Assembly: GCA_029239905.1 (NCBI GenBank)
Contig: JARBUB010000001.1
Span: forward strand, 1 to 49,320
Length of the DNA: 49,320 nucleotides
DNA from: Clostridia bacterium
Lineage (GTDB): Bacteria > Bacillota > Clostridia > Lutisporales > Lutisporaceae
Direction: 5' to 3'
A program made the position numbers and the translations under genes. The notes under the pieces are model-generated. The model did not search any database. It had not been told where the DNA came from and saw only the letters and a program-made list of their open reading frames with translations. Below are positions 1-8,966 of this stretch, piece by piece; the first letter of the stretch is position 1, and the number at the start of each line of letters is the position of its first letter.

Positions 1-1
1 A

Positions 2-1384
2 AACTTGCAAACTAATAAAAAAAACAAAACACATAATATATACTATAGCTATTTTATAAATGAAGGTATGCTTGGACGTTTCTCTGTCCCTACTACTTTC
101 CCACTGGATATTCTTGAACCCTCTGAGATTCAAAAGAATACTATTACTTATTTCGGATGTTACTATAACACGTTAACTTATGAAAACTTAGGTTATCTGG
201 CTATAAATGTCCGTAAAAACAGCTTATTCTCTGATATTAGCTCTTTATGCGATAATACCTTTGATACCACTTGTATCATTGATGAAAAGAATAATATAAT
301 CTATCAAAATGGCAGTGATTTTCCTTTAGAGATTGCAAACAACCTAGATTCCTATACTTCCTATGAGAAGCCAATAAAAATAGGCGGCCTTTCTTACTTG
401 CTATACTCTAAAGAGGTAGAAACTTATCCTCGCTGGCGTGTTATAGGGCTCCTAAATTATCAGCAGGTTACAGATAAAATTACAGATTTATATTATATTG
501 TCTTATTAATATCTGTTATTTTACTTATTCTTGTTATTTTTATAAGCTTTTATATCTCTCAGCATATTACAGTGCCTATTCGCACCATTAGCTGTGCTAT
601 GGGAATTCTAGGAGAAGGCAAATATCCTGAAAAAGCTGCTGTAACAACCCACGATGAACTCTATGATCTAGTAACTGGCTTTAATAACATGGTAGATAAT
701 ATCAAAAGATTAAATACTGAACTTATTACGAAGCAAGAGGAACAAAAAAAATATGAGGTTGCTATAGTAAAGTCTCAGCTAGACTTACTACAATCTCAAA
801 TTAATCCTCACTTTATTCATAATACCTTAAATACTATGAACTATATGGCACAAAAAGCGGGGGCTGCTGAACTTGCCCAGACGATTACATCTTTTAATGC
901 CCTGCTTCGTACAAGTATATCTCGAGGTAACCATCTTACGACTGTAGCAGAAGAAGTTGAAAATTTATACAACTATATGAATATCCAAAAACAGCGTTAT
1001 GATATACCACTTGAATTTATTTGCTCAGTGCCTGAAGAAATACGTTTTGGACTTGTCCCGAAGCTGATTTTACAGCCCCTAGTAGAAAATGCCCTGTTTC
1101 ATGGTATAGCCCCAATGCGCGGGGGGACTATTACAGTGTCTTTTTTACTTGAGGATAGTGACCTCCATATTTATGTGTCTGATACGGGAGCTGGCATGTC
1201 AGACGAGCAGCTTAAACTCATGCTTTCAGGTTCTATGCCAAATCCGAAAGGCTATAATAATATTGGACTAAGCAATGTAAGCGAACGCTTAATACTTAAT
1301 TATGGCACAGAGAGTCAATTAAAAATTTCGAGCACCTTAAGGCAAGGCACAAAAATCAGCTTCAAAATACCTTTTGTACAATAA
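2..1384 (+). CDS. YesM-type sensor histidine kinase, 5' end cut by the window edge
   Basis: Membrane sensor kinase expected to phosphorylate the response regulator encoded at 2186. The visible part has an extracellular Cache-like sensor region (about residues 1-160), one membrane segment rich in I/L/V (about 163-190), a HAMP linker, a His-kinase domain with the phospho-acceptor His in NPHFIHN (near residue 269) and a HATPase domain with an N box (LVENALFHG), G1 box (DTGAGM) and a late IGLSNVSERL. The frame is open to the left edge; the first possible start is only a TTG at base 5 without a ribosome-binding site, so the true start and first membrane segment lie outside. The usual family length is about 570-600 residues. 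The family typically senses extracellular sugars and controls ABC transporters. The signal here cannot be told. Confidence 0.93.
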   Translation, partial: NLQTNKKNKTHNIYYSYFINEGMLGRFSVPTTFPLDILEPSEIQKNTITYFGCYYNTLTYENLGYLAINVRKNSLFSDISSLCDNTFDTTCIIDEKNNIIYQNGSDFPLEIANNLDSYTSYEKPIKIGGLSYLLYSKEVETYPRWRVIGLLNYQQVTDKITDLYYIVLLISVILLILVIFISFYISQHITVPIRTISCAMGILGEGKYPEKAAVTTHDELYDLVTGFNNMVDNIKRLNTELITKQEEQKKYEVAIVKSQLDLLQSQINPHFIHNTLNTMNYMAQKAGAAELAQTITSFNALLRTSISRGNHLTTVAEEVENLYNYMNIQKQRYDIPLEFICSVPEEIRFGLVPKLILQPLVENALFHGIAPMRGGTITVSFLLEDSDLHIYVSDTGAGMSDEQLKLMLSGSMPNPKGYNNIGLSNVSERLILNYGTESQLKISSTLRQGTKISFKIPFVQ

Positions 1385-1409
1385 CTTTTATGATAAAGGA
1401 GTAACCTCA

Positions 1410-2159
1410 ATGGCACTTTTAAATTGTTCTGTTTATTCTAAAGAACTTAAAATGCAAACTTCACTGACTGTTTTCTTACCCACAGATACCAATGCAATTC
1501 CCCTTTCTCAGCAAAAAACCCTTTATTTACTCCACGGGTTAACAGATGGCTGTCACTCTTGGCTTACCCAAACTTCCATCTGCCGTTATGCTCAGAATAA
1601 CAATATAGCTGTCATTATGCCTGAGGGCCATCGCAGCTTTTATAACAATATTCCTTATAGCAGCAATTATTTTTCATATATTACCGAGGAACTTCCTTCA
1701 CTCTGTAATAAACTTTTTCAAATAAACACACTTTCTGAAAACACCTTTATTGCAGGCAATTCAATGGGCGGATATGGCGCACTTAAAAGCTTCTTTACAT
1801 ACCCTGAGCACTACAAAGGAGGATGCTTTGCATTTTCTCCCGTTGTCAAAATATCAGAAGCTGTTCACCTACTTCCTAAAGATGAATTAGATTTTAATAT
1901 TAAAAGTCTATTTGGCAGTATGAATCAAAAGAGCGAGTCTGAAAACCTATACCTGCTTTCTAGTAAAATGCACGTACAGCACTCTAAACTCTATATAACC
2001 TGCGGCACAGAAGACTTTCTGTTTGATCAAAACCTAGCCTTTCATCACTATCTTACTAAAAACAATATCTCCCATTATTTCTCTGATAAAATCGGAACCC
2101 ATAGCTGGGCTTTTTGGGAAGATAGTTTAAAAATAGCACTTAACGAATGGACAAAATAA
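1410..2159 (+). CDS. alpha/beta-hydrolase esterase (FrmB / tributyrin-esterase-like, putative esterase family)
   Basis: Cytoplasmic serine esterase of about 249 residues with no signal peptide. The nucleophile motif GNSMGGYG places the Ser near residue 118. An Asp in GTEDFLFD and a His in GTHSWAFW complete a plausible triad, and LYLLHG near the N terminus is the usual oxyanion-side strand. The frame is open from 1374, but the ATG at 1410 is preceded by AAAGGAG at 1395-1401 and starts the conserved beta-strand, so it was chosen. It lies 25 bp after the kinase gene and 26 bp before the response regulator gene, so it is probably cotranscribed with both. The family hydrolyses short acyl esters, S-formylglutathione or acetylated sugars; deacetylation of a sugar sensed by the kinase is inference. 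Confidence 0.85.
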   Translation: MALLNCSVYSKELKMQTSLTVFLPTDTNAIPLSQQKTLYLLHGLTDGCHSWLTQTSICRYAQNNNIAVIMPEGHRSFYNNIPYSSNYFSYITEELPSLCNKLFQINTLSENTFIAGNSMGGYGALKSFFTYPEHYKGGCFAFSPVVKISEAVHLLPKDELDFNIKSLFGSMNQKSESENLYLLSSKMHVQHSKLYITCGTEDFLFDQNLAFHHYLTKNNISHYFSDKIGTHSWAFWEDSLKIALNEWTK

Positions 2160-2185
2160 TCATTTTTTAAGGAGGTGAATCTATT

Positions 2186-3772
2186 TTGACTAAAACTATC
2201 ATGATCGTAGATGACGAACGTCCTGCCAGAGAACTTCTCAAAATGACGCTAGATTGGCAAAGTATAGGTTTCGATATTGTATGTGAGGCTTCAGATGGCG
2301 AAGAAGCTCTCAAACTGTATAAACTATTTCGCCCTGATTTAATTATTACTGATATACAAATGCCTATTATGGATGGTTTAGAGCTTATACAAGAAATACG
2401 AAAGCTAGACTCTTATCAAAAATTTATTATTTTAAGCTGTCATGAAAATTTCTCTTATGCAAAAAAAGCACTAAAATTAGGGGTTTTAGATTATCTTATC
2501 AAAGATGCACTTAATAAGGATGATCTTTATACCGTGCTGCATTCGATTTCTTTTTCCCAGTCCGAAACCGTCCCTATGGTCTCTATACCTCAAACAATGG
2601 CTAAAGATCAAGGAAAAAATAATACTTTAAACAGTATATTAACTGACGAAAATACAGTGATTGAGTCTACTGAGATATTTAAAGAATACATAACTAAGAC
2701 TAATTATGACTATTTTTGCTGTATAATAAAGCCAGAAGAAAGAGACTTTTTCTCCTCTGATTTGCTTAATGAGGTTCAAAATCATATTTCTTCTGTTCTT
2801 GGATGTCATTATGGAGGCACCATCTGTCACATCAAAAATAATCTATTTGCAGTACTCTCATATCTTCCGGTGTCTGCCAGTGAGTTTGATATGATGAATA
2901 AACGCTTTGAAATCGTTAAATGTATTCGCCTAGTGTTCGAGCAAATAATCGGTAGCCAAGTAAGTATCGGTATAAGTCAAAACAGCAAAGACCTTCTACA
3001 AATAAGGCGTGTTTTTACTCAGGCCAAACAGGCACTGAGCTATCGCACTTTCCTAGGGACTGGAAAAATACTCTACTATGATGCACTGCAAAATAATTCA
3101 CGTATAATTCAAGCTGATTTATTAAACAAGCGTATAGTTAGTATCAAGTCTGCATTAAAGGATAAAAATCTACCTATCTTAAAACATGAGATTAGTCATT
3201 TATATAAGAAAGAACTTCAGGGTATGCTGCAGTATAATTATTTGCAGCACATTAACTCTATACTATTTGGTCTGCTTACTACAAGCTGTCAAGAAGAAAC
3301 TATCGACTTCAAAACTATATTCGACACCGACACTATCGCTCTTACAATACTAGATAAGTTAGAAACTTTAGATGATATGTGTGCATGGTTTATAATAAAA
3401 TTTACAGCACTTGTGTCTGCAATAGAGCAAAAAGAGTGTACTTTTTACAGTCTGCGCATACGCCGCATTATTAATTACATTCATAAAAATTATAATAAGG
3501 ATATTAGTTTAGATAATATTGCAGATGAATTTGATATTCATAAGGTGTATCTGGCACGCATTTTTAAGGAAGAAGCAGGGCAGAGTGTAAATGAATATAT
3601 TCGAAACTTAAGAATTGAAAGAGCAAAAGAATTACTCCGTAATACTAATGACCGCATTAATGAAATTGTGTATAAAATAGGCTTTAACAATCCCCAGAGC
3701 TTCTATATGCTCTTCAAAAAATATGTAGGAGTCAACCCAAATGAATTTAGGGACAATAAGCCCTCATCTTAA
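2186..3772 (+). CDS. YesN-type response regulator, receiver plus AraC HTH
   Basis: Transcription regulator of 528 residues and partner of the kinase encoded upstream. The receiver domain (1-120) has the acidic pair D9/D10, the phospho-acceptor D56 in DLIITDIQMP and the conserved Lys in LIKD near 106. A long middle region (about 150-420) resembles the linker typical of YesN proteins. Two C-terminal AraC helix-turn-helix motifs (about 425-525) end with the diagnostic GFNNPQSFYMLFKKYVGVNP. Start is TTG at 2186, supported by GGAGGTG at 2171-2177. A terminator hairpin begins inside the last codons. Its targets are not evident in this window; the left-hand neighbourhood outside the window is the first place to look. 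Confidence 0.94.
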   Translation: MTKTIMIVDDERPARELLKMTLDWQSIGFDIVCEASDGEEALKLYKLFRPDLIITDIQMPIMDGLELIQEIRKLDSYQKFIILSCHENFSYAKKALKLGVLDYLIKDALNKDDLYTVLHSISFSQSETVPMVSIPQTMAKDQGKNNTLNSILTDENTVIESTEIFKEYITKTNYDYFCCIIKPEERDFFSSDLLNEVQNHISSVLGCHYGGTICHIKNNLFAVLSYLPVSASEFDMMNKRFEIVKCIRLVFEQIIGSQVSIGISQNSKDLLQIRRVFTQAKQALSYRTFLGTGKILYYDALQNNSRIIQADLLNKRIVSIKSALKDKNLPILKHEISHLYKKELQGMLQYNYLQHINSILFGLLTTSCQEETIDFKTIFDTDTIALTILDKLETLDDMCAWFIIKFTALVSAIEQKECTFYSLRIRRIINYIHKNYNKDISLDNIADEFDIHKVYLARIFKEEAGQSVNEYIRNLRIERAKELLRNTNDRINEIVYKIGFNNPQSFYMLFKKYVGVNPNEFRDNKPSS

Positions 3773-3786
3773 ATTAAGATGAGGGC
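3760..3786. terminator. bidirectional terminator hairpin
   Basis: Perfect 11-bp inverted repeat (GCCCTCATCTT at 3760-3770, complement at 3776-3786) with a 5-base loop, overlapping the stop codon of the response regulator gene. It also lies 7 bases past the end of the converging URO-D-family gene, so it probably ends both transcripts. The T-tract is weak on the plus side. Confidence 0.75.
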
Positions 3787-3792
3787 CGTTTA

Positions 3793-4806
3793 TTAATGTT
3801 TTTGATTTATGAACACTTCCATCATAGCTTCAATATTTTGAGGCGGAACATCAAATGGCACAGCATGAGTAGGAGCAGCGATGTATCCTCCTCCCTGGCT
3901 CATGATTTCCATGATACGAAGCGTTTCTTCTTTAACTTTATCAGGTGTGGCATAAGGCAGTAATTGTTGTGTTGATATTCCTCCCCAAATGGTTAAATTC
4001 TTTCCATATTGCTTTTTAATGGAGGTAATATCATAAATTTCAGGCTGAAAGGTTTGATAGCAATCTAGACCAATCTCTATAAGGTCTGGAAATATCTCAT
4101 GTAGATCTCCGCATGAATGCTGCACAACATATTTCCCCTTTGATTTTACTCTGTCATACATACGTTTCATGCGAGGCTTAATAAACCTTCTCCAATGGGC
4201 TGGCCCCATAATAAGACCTTTTTGCTGTCCCCAGTCGTCTCCAAAATAAACTCCATCAACATCATATTCTAGGATAATGTCAATAATTTTTAAGTTATAA
4301 TCACAAATCCTATCATAAAGGTTTTCGAGTTCATCAGGACACATGATCATATTCATTAAAACATTCTCCATACCCATTAAACTCCAAGAGCGTTCAAACA
4401 TACTAAATCCAATACCAGCTATAGTAAACTTATCTTCCTTAGTAGCTATAAGTTCCTCGTATTCCTTTCGAAGTCTCTTTTCGTTAACTTCTGGAAATTC
4501 ATAATGATAATCTTCTAGATCTAGGATAAGTGGGTGATCTATAACCCCTATATCTTTATCTGCACCAGACCTATTCCATACAGCTCCGAATTCATCCTTA
4601 AAATGTTCAGGCTGATCCTGAACTTCTGTAGGCCATCCCCAATATTGGGTATAATGTAAATGCAACCCCCAGTCTTTTTCAAATGAGCTTGTTCCAAAAT
4701 ACGCTTCCATATTTTCTCTCGCTTGATCAGTGAACTCACAAAAATAAGGTACCTTATCGGTTTCTTCATGCTGAAGTGCTTTTATAACCCTCTCTTTTCT
4801 AGTCAT
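3793..4806 (-). CDS. URO-D-superfamily protein (corrinoid/CoM methyltransferase-like), substrate unknown
   Basis: Soluble TIM-barrel protein of 337 residues in the uroporphyrinogen-decarboxylase superfamily. It carries an HSCGD motif (His near 230, Cys near 232), which in the MtaA/CmuA methyltransferase branch supplies zinc ligands; true HemE lacks this and conserves other arginines and aspartates. It opens with MTRKERVIKALQHEETDKVP, typical of that non-HemE branch. GGAGGAAT precedes the ATG. It diverges from the PocR/AraC regulator gene over 127 bp, which makes that regulator its likely controller. No corrinoid protein or HemE neighbours are visible, so this is not read as haem synthesis. 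A methyl-transfer role is family-based inference only. Confidence 0.8.
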   Translation of the reverse strand: MTRKERVIKALQHEETDKVPYFCEFTDQARENMEAYFGTSSFEKDWGLHLHYTQYWGWPTEVQDQPEHFKDEFGAVWNRSGADKDIGVIDHPLILDLEDYHYEFPEVNEKRLRKEYEELIATKEDKFTIAGIGFSMFERSWSLMGMENVLMNMIMCPDELENLYDRICDYNLKIIDIILEYDVDGVYFGDDWGQQKGLIMGPAHWRRFIKPRMKRMYDRVKSKGKYVVQHSCGDLHEIFPDLIEIGLDCYQTFQPEIYDITSIKKQYGKNLTIWGGISTQQLLPYATPDKVKEETLRIMEIMSQGGGYIAAPTHAVPFDVPPQNIEAMMEVFINQKH

Positions 4807-4933
4807 CTAAATTCCTCCTCTTTATCACTTTTTATAACTTTAATTTTAGACCTCCTGCTGCTATAATAATAGTTAAAACAATACACGTTTTAGCATTATT
4901 GTTCGCAAACTTTGCTAATCAAAAGAGGAGACT

Positions 4934-5770
4934 ATGAGAATTATATTTGATACAGATAAGTTAACTGCTATCTTAACAGATTATCATGAAATAACTGGAC
5001 TTCGCATTGGCATCTATGATATTAACTCCAATGAGATACAAGCCTTTCCATCCAAACACTGTGATTTTTGCAAGCTTATTCGCACCCACTCTCAGGGAGA
5101 TCTGCTTTGCAGATCTTGTGACTCAGAGGCTTATAAAAAAGCAAAAAGTGCTAATGGCATCTATCTTTATTCCTGTCATGCAGGACTTGTAGAGGCTGTT
5201 GCTCCTATCCGCGAAAACAACATGATTATTGGTTATATTATGATAGGGCAAATGCTCTATGACAGCCCCTTAGAAGAACAATGGGAAAAGACGTTGTCTT
5301 GCTGTAAGAATTTAAACGTAGATCTCCCAAAACTCAAAGAGGCCTTTACTAAGCTTCCTCGTCTATCTCCTGCTAAGATTCAAGCTACTACAAGAATCAT
5401 GCAGGTTTGTTCATCTTATATATGGTTAGATAAGCTGATTAAGATACAAAGAGAACCCCTTACTTATCAAATTGAAAGCTATATCTCCAGTCACCTGGAA
5501 GAGCCAATGACTTTAGAAAGTATTGCCCATGATTTAGGTATAGGCCGAACCCTTCTTTGCCAAACTGTCAGAGCTAATTTCAATCTTAGCGTTACAGAAA
5601 TGATTCGTTGCAAGCGGCTGGAAAAAGCAAAATGTCTATTAGACGAAACAGACAACTCCATAGCAGCCATTGCCTATGCGGTAGGTATCCCTGACTATAA
5701 TTATTTTTCGCGTATTTTCAAACAGTATATTGGGGTTACTCCTAGGGCATATCGCAAAAGCACTACATAA
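4934..5770 (+). CDS. AraC-family regulator with N-terminal PocR sensory domain
   Basis: Transcription factor of 278 residues. Residues about 5-165 form a PocR-type ligand-binding domain with clustered cysteines (HCDFCKLI, LLCRSC, YSCHAGL) and the typical VAPIRENNMIIGYIMIGQM stretch. Residues about 175-275 form the AraC DNA-binding domain, ending GVTPRAYRKS. GAGGAG precedes the ATG. PocR domains bind small organic ligands, and the cysteines could bind a metal or an Fe-S cluster; neither is shown here. The divergent URO-D-family gene is its most likely target. Its last 32 codons and the region beyond recur as a decayed copy at 15772-16040. Confidence 0.9.
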   Translation: MRIIFDTDKLTAILTDYHEITGLRIGIYDINSNEIQAFPSKHCDFCKLIRTHSQGDLLCRSCDSEAYKKAKSANGIYLYSCHAGLVEAVAPIRENNMIIGYIMIGQMLYDSPLEEQWEKTLSCCKNLNVDLPKLKEAFTKLPRLSPAKIQATTRIMQVCSSYIWLDKLIKIQREPLTYQIESYISSHLEEPMTLESIAHDLGIGRTLLCQTVRANFNLSVTEMIRCKRLEKAKCLLDETDNSIAAIAYAVGIPDYNYFSRIFKQYIGVTPRAYRKSTT

Positions 5771-5801
5771 TCCACCCGATATTCTTTTTAAGTGAAACAT
5801 A

Positions 5802-5835
5802 AAGACCTATCGAAATACTTATCTCGATAGGTCTT
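5802..5835. terminator. bidirectional terminator
   Basis: A 12-bp perfect stem (AAGACCTATCGA at 5802-5813, complement at 5824-5835) with a 10-base loop, followed on the plus side by ATTATAT. It sits between the converging AraC gene and the chemotaxis gene. A damaged copy of the same hairpin lies at about 15902-15936. Confidence 0.8.
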
Positions 5836-5852
5836 ATTATATCTTTGCGTTT

Positions 5853-6698
5853 TTATTCTACCTTAAGCTTGTTTGCGCTTTCCCTTGATTTTAAAACCTG
5901 TTCTAAAACTTCACTTGATTTAGCACTTTCTTCAGAAGTCTTATTAGCTATATTAGTAGTTCCTATTGCTCCTTCATTGGCAGCTACAGCCATCCCATCA
6001 ATCGTTTCGATAATATTCTGTACAGATTCTAGTATCTGCCCAGAGGTTGTACTAAATTCATTAACAAGGCCATCTACGAAGCTCGCATCCTCACTGTATT
6101 TTTCAGCCACCTTAAGCATTACCTTGTAATCATTTTCTACATCTGTAGACATAAAGTTTAGTAAGTTATTAGAATGATTTAAAAGATTATCAACTGAGCT
6201 TGTTACTTTAACCGTAACATCTTGTATTTTAAGAACTGTATCCTTTGACTGCTCTGCAAGTTTTCTGATTTCATCAGCAACCACCGAGAAACCTCTTCCT
6301 GATTCTCCGACTCTTGCTGCTTCAATAGCTGCATTTAAAGCTAGTAAATTTGTTTGCTGTGTAATTTGCATAATGGATTCAGAAAAAATAATAATCTGCT
6401 CAACAACTTTGGATTCCTGTATTGCCTTCTCAAGTTGTTCTTTCGTATTAAAAAATACTTCATGACCTTTCTTCTGAGCAATATGTATATTTTGCTTTAT
6501 CTCTTCTGCTCTTCTATTTATCTCTGCCGCCACCATTGCATCTTGCAATGTTCTATCTGCAAGAGCTTGCACTGCCCTTTCAATTTCTTGTGATGTAGCT
6601 GACATTTCTGCCAGGCTGCTGTTTAGTATATTTACATTTTTAATTGAGTTTTCTACTTCACTCTCTATGGCTAAAGATTCATCTTTATAGTGGTTCAC
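5853..6698 (-). CDS. soluble, sensor-less methyl-accepting chemotaxis signalling protein; N terminus uncertain
   Basis: Consists almost entirely of the coiled-coil MCP signalling domain. The hairpin tip that contacts CheA/CheW is clear ([19 protein letters not shown], about residues 115-135, then [18 protein letters not shown]). There is no membrane segment, HAMP or recognisable sensor domain. The GTG at 6698 has no ribosome-binding site. The same frame continues upstream to a TGA next to an ATG (6745-6747) that does have AAAGGTGA ahead of it but is one base out of frame across an AAAA run. The gene may therefore start at 6747 with a frameshift, or be a truncated remnant. It converges on the AraC gene across the terminator. 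No other chemotaxis genes are in view. Confidence 0.75.
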   Translation of the reverse strand: MNHYKDESLAIESEVENSIKNVNILNSSLAEMSATSQEIERAVQALADRTLQDAMVAAEINRRAEEIKQNIHIAQKKGHEVFFNTKEQLEKAIQESKVVEQIIIFSESIMQITQQTNLLALNAAIEAARVGESGRGFSVVADEIRKLAEQSKDTVLKIQDVTVKVTSSVDNLLNHSNNLLNFMSTDVENDYKVMLKVAEKYSEDASFVDGLVNEFSTTSGQILESVQNIIETIDGMAVAANEGAIGTTNIANKTSEESAKSSEVLEQVLKSRESANKLKVE

Positions 6699-6829
6699 TC
6701 TGTTATAACCATCATAGTATTTGTTTCGACAATTATCTACTTTTCATAAGAGTTAATGTCACCTTTTACCATTCTTGTTATTATATGCCGACTATATATT
6801 AGAAACTTGCAAGATATTTAAGAATAAAT

Positions 6830-6885
6830 CAAAAAGCGCATAACTTAACCACCATCCTTTTGGAGTGTTGATTAGGTTATGCGCT
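6830..6885 (-). terminator. rho-independent terminator of the CUT2 sugar operon
   Basis: On the minus strand AGCGCATAACCTAA (6885-6872) pairs with TTAAGTTATGCGCT (6848-6835) with one wobble, followed at once by TTTTT (6834-6830). It lies 34 bases past the last permease gene of the operon. Confidence 0.88.
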
Positions 6886-6918
6886 AATAAGCTAAGATCG
6901 TACACAAAATTTATTACA

Positions 6919-7938
6919 CTATTTTTTCATAGCGGCTTTCTTTTCTCTAACGTTGATAACATAATTAAAGATTAGAATAAATATGAGTAACCCACCCCAG
7001 ATAATCTGGCGATAGAAGTTTGAAACATTTTCAAACATATTGAGCCAACTGCTTACCATTTGAATAATAATAATAGCAATAGCTACTCCCTGGATATTTC
7101 CTTTACCGCCATTAGGGTCTATTCCCCCCATAACGGCAATCAAAATAGCCTGCATCGTGTACGAAGCACCATAATCAGCCTTTGCTGAATTAAATCTTCC
7201 AATCATGATAATACCGGCTATAGATGCTAAGATGCCCGACATCATATAGGAAGTCATTGTTAATTTGACATTATTAAGGCCCGTATACTCCGTAGCCTTT
7301 GGATTCGTTCCCAACATACGCAGCTGTCTGCCCAAAGTTGTCCTAGCCAAGATAAAACCCACAACAATTGCACAAATAATAAACACAATAACTGTCACTG
7401 GAATGCCAAAGACTAATTTATTAACCATAGTTGAAAGCTGTATTGGGAAACCTGAGATAGTACTGCCTCCCGTAATAACGATAGCAAATCCCTGGAATAA
7501 TGCCTGTGTACCTAATGTTGCTAAAATCGGAGGAATGCCGACTTTGGATATGATAAAACCATTAAGCATGCCACAAATAATCCCAACAGCAATTGCAAGG
7601 ATAAAACAAACAATGACCATCATATAAGCTGTCCCGTCTGTGGCAGTTTCTGTCACCATCAAAGGCAGCAGTCTTGCAATAATGACAGAGCTCAATGTTG
7701 CAATATATACAATACTAAGGTCGATTCCTCCCGTAAATAAAGCTAATGCCATGCCAATAGACAAGAGGCCGAATTCCGGAAATTGTTTACCCATAGACTG
7801 GAAGTTTGATGTTGATAAAAACATGCTGCCTTTCGTAAGACTACATAGAGCAAACACTGCTGCAAACACAATGAGTAACCTGGTCATGTTTTTGTCTCCG
7901 TTTAGAAAATCCTTTATCTTAATATTTGTTGTTCCCAC
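6919..7938 (-). CDS. CUT2-type sugar ABC transporter permease (RbsC-like), second of two
   Basis: Integral membrane protein of 339 residues, BPD_transp_2 family, with about eight to ten hydrophobic segments and the family's conserved GGIDLSIVYIATLSSV near residue 70 and AVMGGIDPNGGKG near residue 270. Start is GTG at 7938 with GGGAGGTG five bases upstream. It is the last gene of the operon, 12 bp after the other permease gene. Having two different permeases suggests a heteromeric channel, as in the rhamnose and AI-2 (LsrC/LsrD) importers, rather than the RbsC homodimer. Confidence 0.93.
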   Translation of the reverse strand: MGTTNIKIKDFLNGDKNMTRLLIVFAAVFALCSLTKGSMFLSTSNFQSMGKQFPEFGLLSIGMALALFTGGIDLSIVYIATLSSVIIARLLPLMVTETATDGTAYMMVIVCFILAIAVGIICGMLNGFIISKVGIPPILATLGTQALFQGFAIVITGGSTISGFPIQLSTMVNKLVFGIPVTVIVFIICAIVVGFILARTTLGRQLRMLGTNPKATEYTGLNNVKLTMTSYMMSGILASIAGIIMIGRFNSAKADYGASYTMQAILIAVMGGIDPNGGKGNIQGVAIAIIIIQMVSSWLNMFENVSNFYRQIIWGGLLIFILIFNYVINVREKKAAMKK

Positions 7939-7950
7939 GCTTACACCTCC

Positions 7951-8955
7951 CTATGCCGCAGCCATTTTAACAGCCAGCTTCTTTTCGTTTTTCTTAGTCT
8001 GAATGGCAGAAACAGCAGTACCAATAATAATAATAATGCCCGTAAACACCTTCTGCCATTGCGTTGAAATACCAAGAAGAATCAAACTGTTAGAAATGAC
8101 AGTCATTAAGACCATTCCTAAAATAGCGCCAATAACAGTACCCTTGCCGCCTGTGATCCTCACACCACCAAGTACGCAAGCTGCGATAACTGTCATTTCC
8201 ATACCCTCGAGATTGTTAGGATGCACCGCAAGCATCATTGTTGCTCTCATTACACCAATCATACCTGCCATACAGCCTGAGAAACAATAAATAAACATCT
8301 GTGTAGCAAAAACATTGAACCCTGCTCGTTCAGCCGCAATGGCATCTCCTCCGATTGCATAAATACCTCGCCCTAGCATTGTCTTATTTAGGATAAACCA
8401 TCCTAAAACAAACAGCGCTGCCATAGCTAATACTAAGACGGGCATATCAGAAGTCAGTCCCGACTGAGGATTTGTAACTGAAAAAAGCTTCATCTCTCCA
8501 ACACGATACAATACTTCACCTAGTGGTTCTTCTTTTGAATTAAAGACGCCCTGCATAATCCCAAAACACAAACTGCTTGTGCCCAGCGTTACAATTAGTG
8601 CCGGAAACTTGAAATAGGCAATAATAATGCCATTAATAGCTCCTAACGCTAAACCAATCAGCATTGCCATTAAGAAAAACATTAGTGGATTTGTAAACAC
8701 TCCATCGAATACAGTACAAACAACATACATAGAAACGGATGCAATTGCCGGAAATGATACATCCGTATTTCCTGAAATTAAAATCATCATTTCACCCAGG
8801 CAGAACATTGCCGGTATTGTGAAAGAACGCAGTAAGTCTACAATGTTGTTTCCTGTAAAAAACTGCCCGCTTTTTATTTGAACAATCATACAAAAGAGAG
8901 CTGCAATAATAGCTATATAAAATTCTGTACTATGTAAGATTCTTTTCGTATTCAT
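7951..8955 (-). CDS. CUT2-type sugar ABC transporter permease (RbsC-like), first of two
   Basis: Integral membrane protein of 334 residues in the same family as the next gene. It shows many hydrophobic helices, GNTDVSFPAIASVSMY near residue 65 and CVLGGVRITGGKGTVIG near residue 262. It lies 11 bp downstream of the ATPase gene with its own GGGGGTG site. It forms the membrane channel with the second permease, driven by the ATPase at 8967 and fed by the lipoprotein at 10623. Confidence 0.93.
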   Translation of the reverse strand: MNTKRILHSTEFYIAIIAALFCMIVQIKSGQFFTGNNIVDLLRSFTIPAMFCLGEMMILISGNTDVSFPAIASVSMYVVCTVFDGVFTNPLMFFLMAMLIGLALGAINGIIIAYFKFPALIVTLGTSSLCFGIMQGVFNSKEEPLGEVLYRVGEMKLFSVTNPQSGLTSDMPVLVLAMAALFVLGWFILNKTMLGRGIYAIGGDAIAAERAGFNVFATQMFIYCFSGCMAGMIGVMRATMMLAVHPNNLEGMEMTVIAACVLGGVRITGGKGTVIGAILGMVLMTVISNSLILLGISTQWQKVFTGIIIIIGTAVSAIQTKKNEKKLAVKMAAA

Positions 8956-8966
8956 TCTAGCACCCC

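Noticed and set aside
2639-2830. Small minus-strand frame inside the response regulator gene
   Set aside because: No ribosome-binding site; it lies wholly within a well-supported gene.
3793-4806. Uroporphyrinogen decarboxylase (hemE)
   Set aside because: The HSCG zinc-type motif, the non-HemE N terminus and the lack of haem genes favour the methyltransferase branch.
7265-8290. Long plus-strand open frames opposite the permease genes
   Set aside because: They are antisense shadows of two strong membrane-protein genes, with no start signals or family resemblance.
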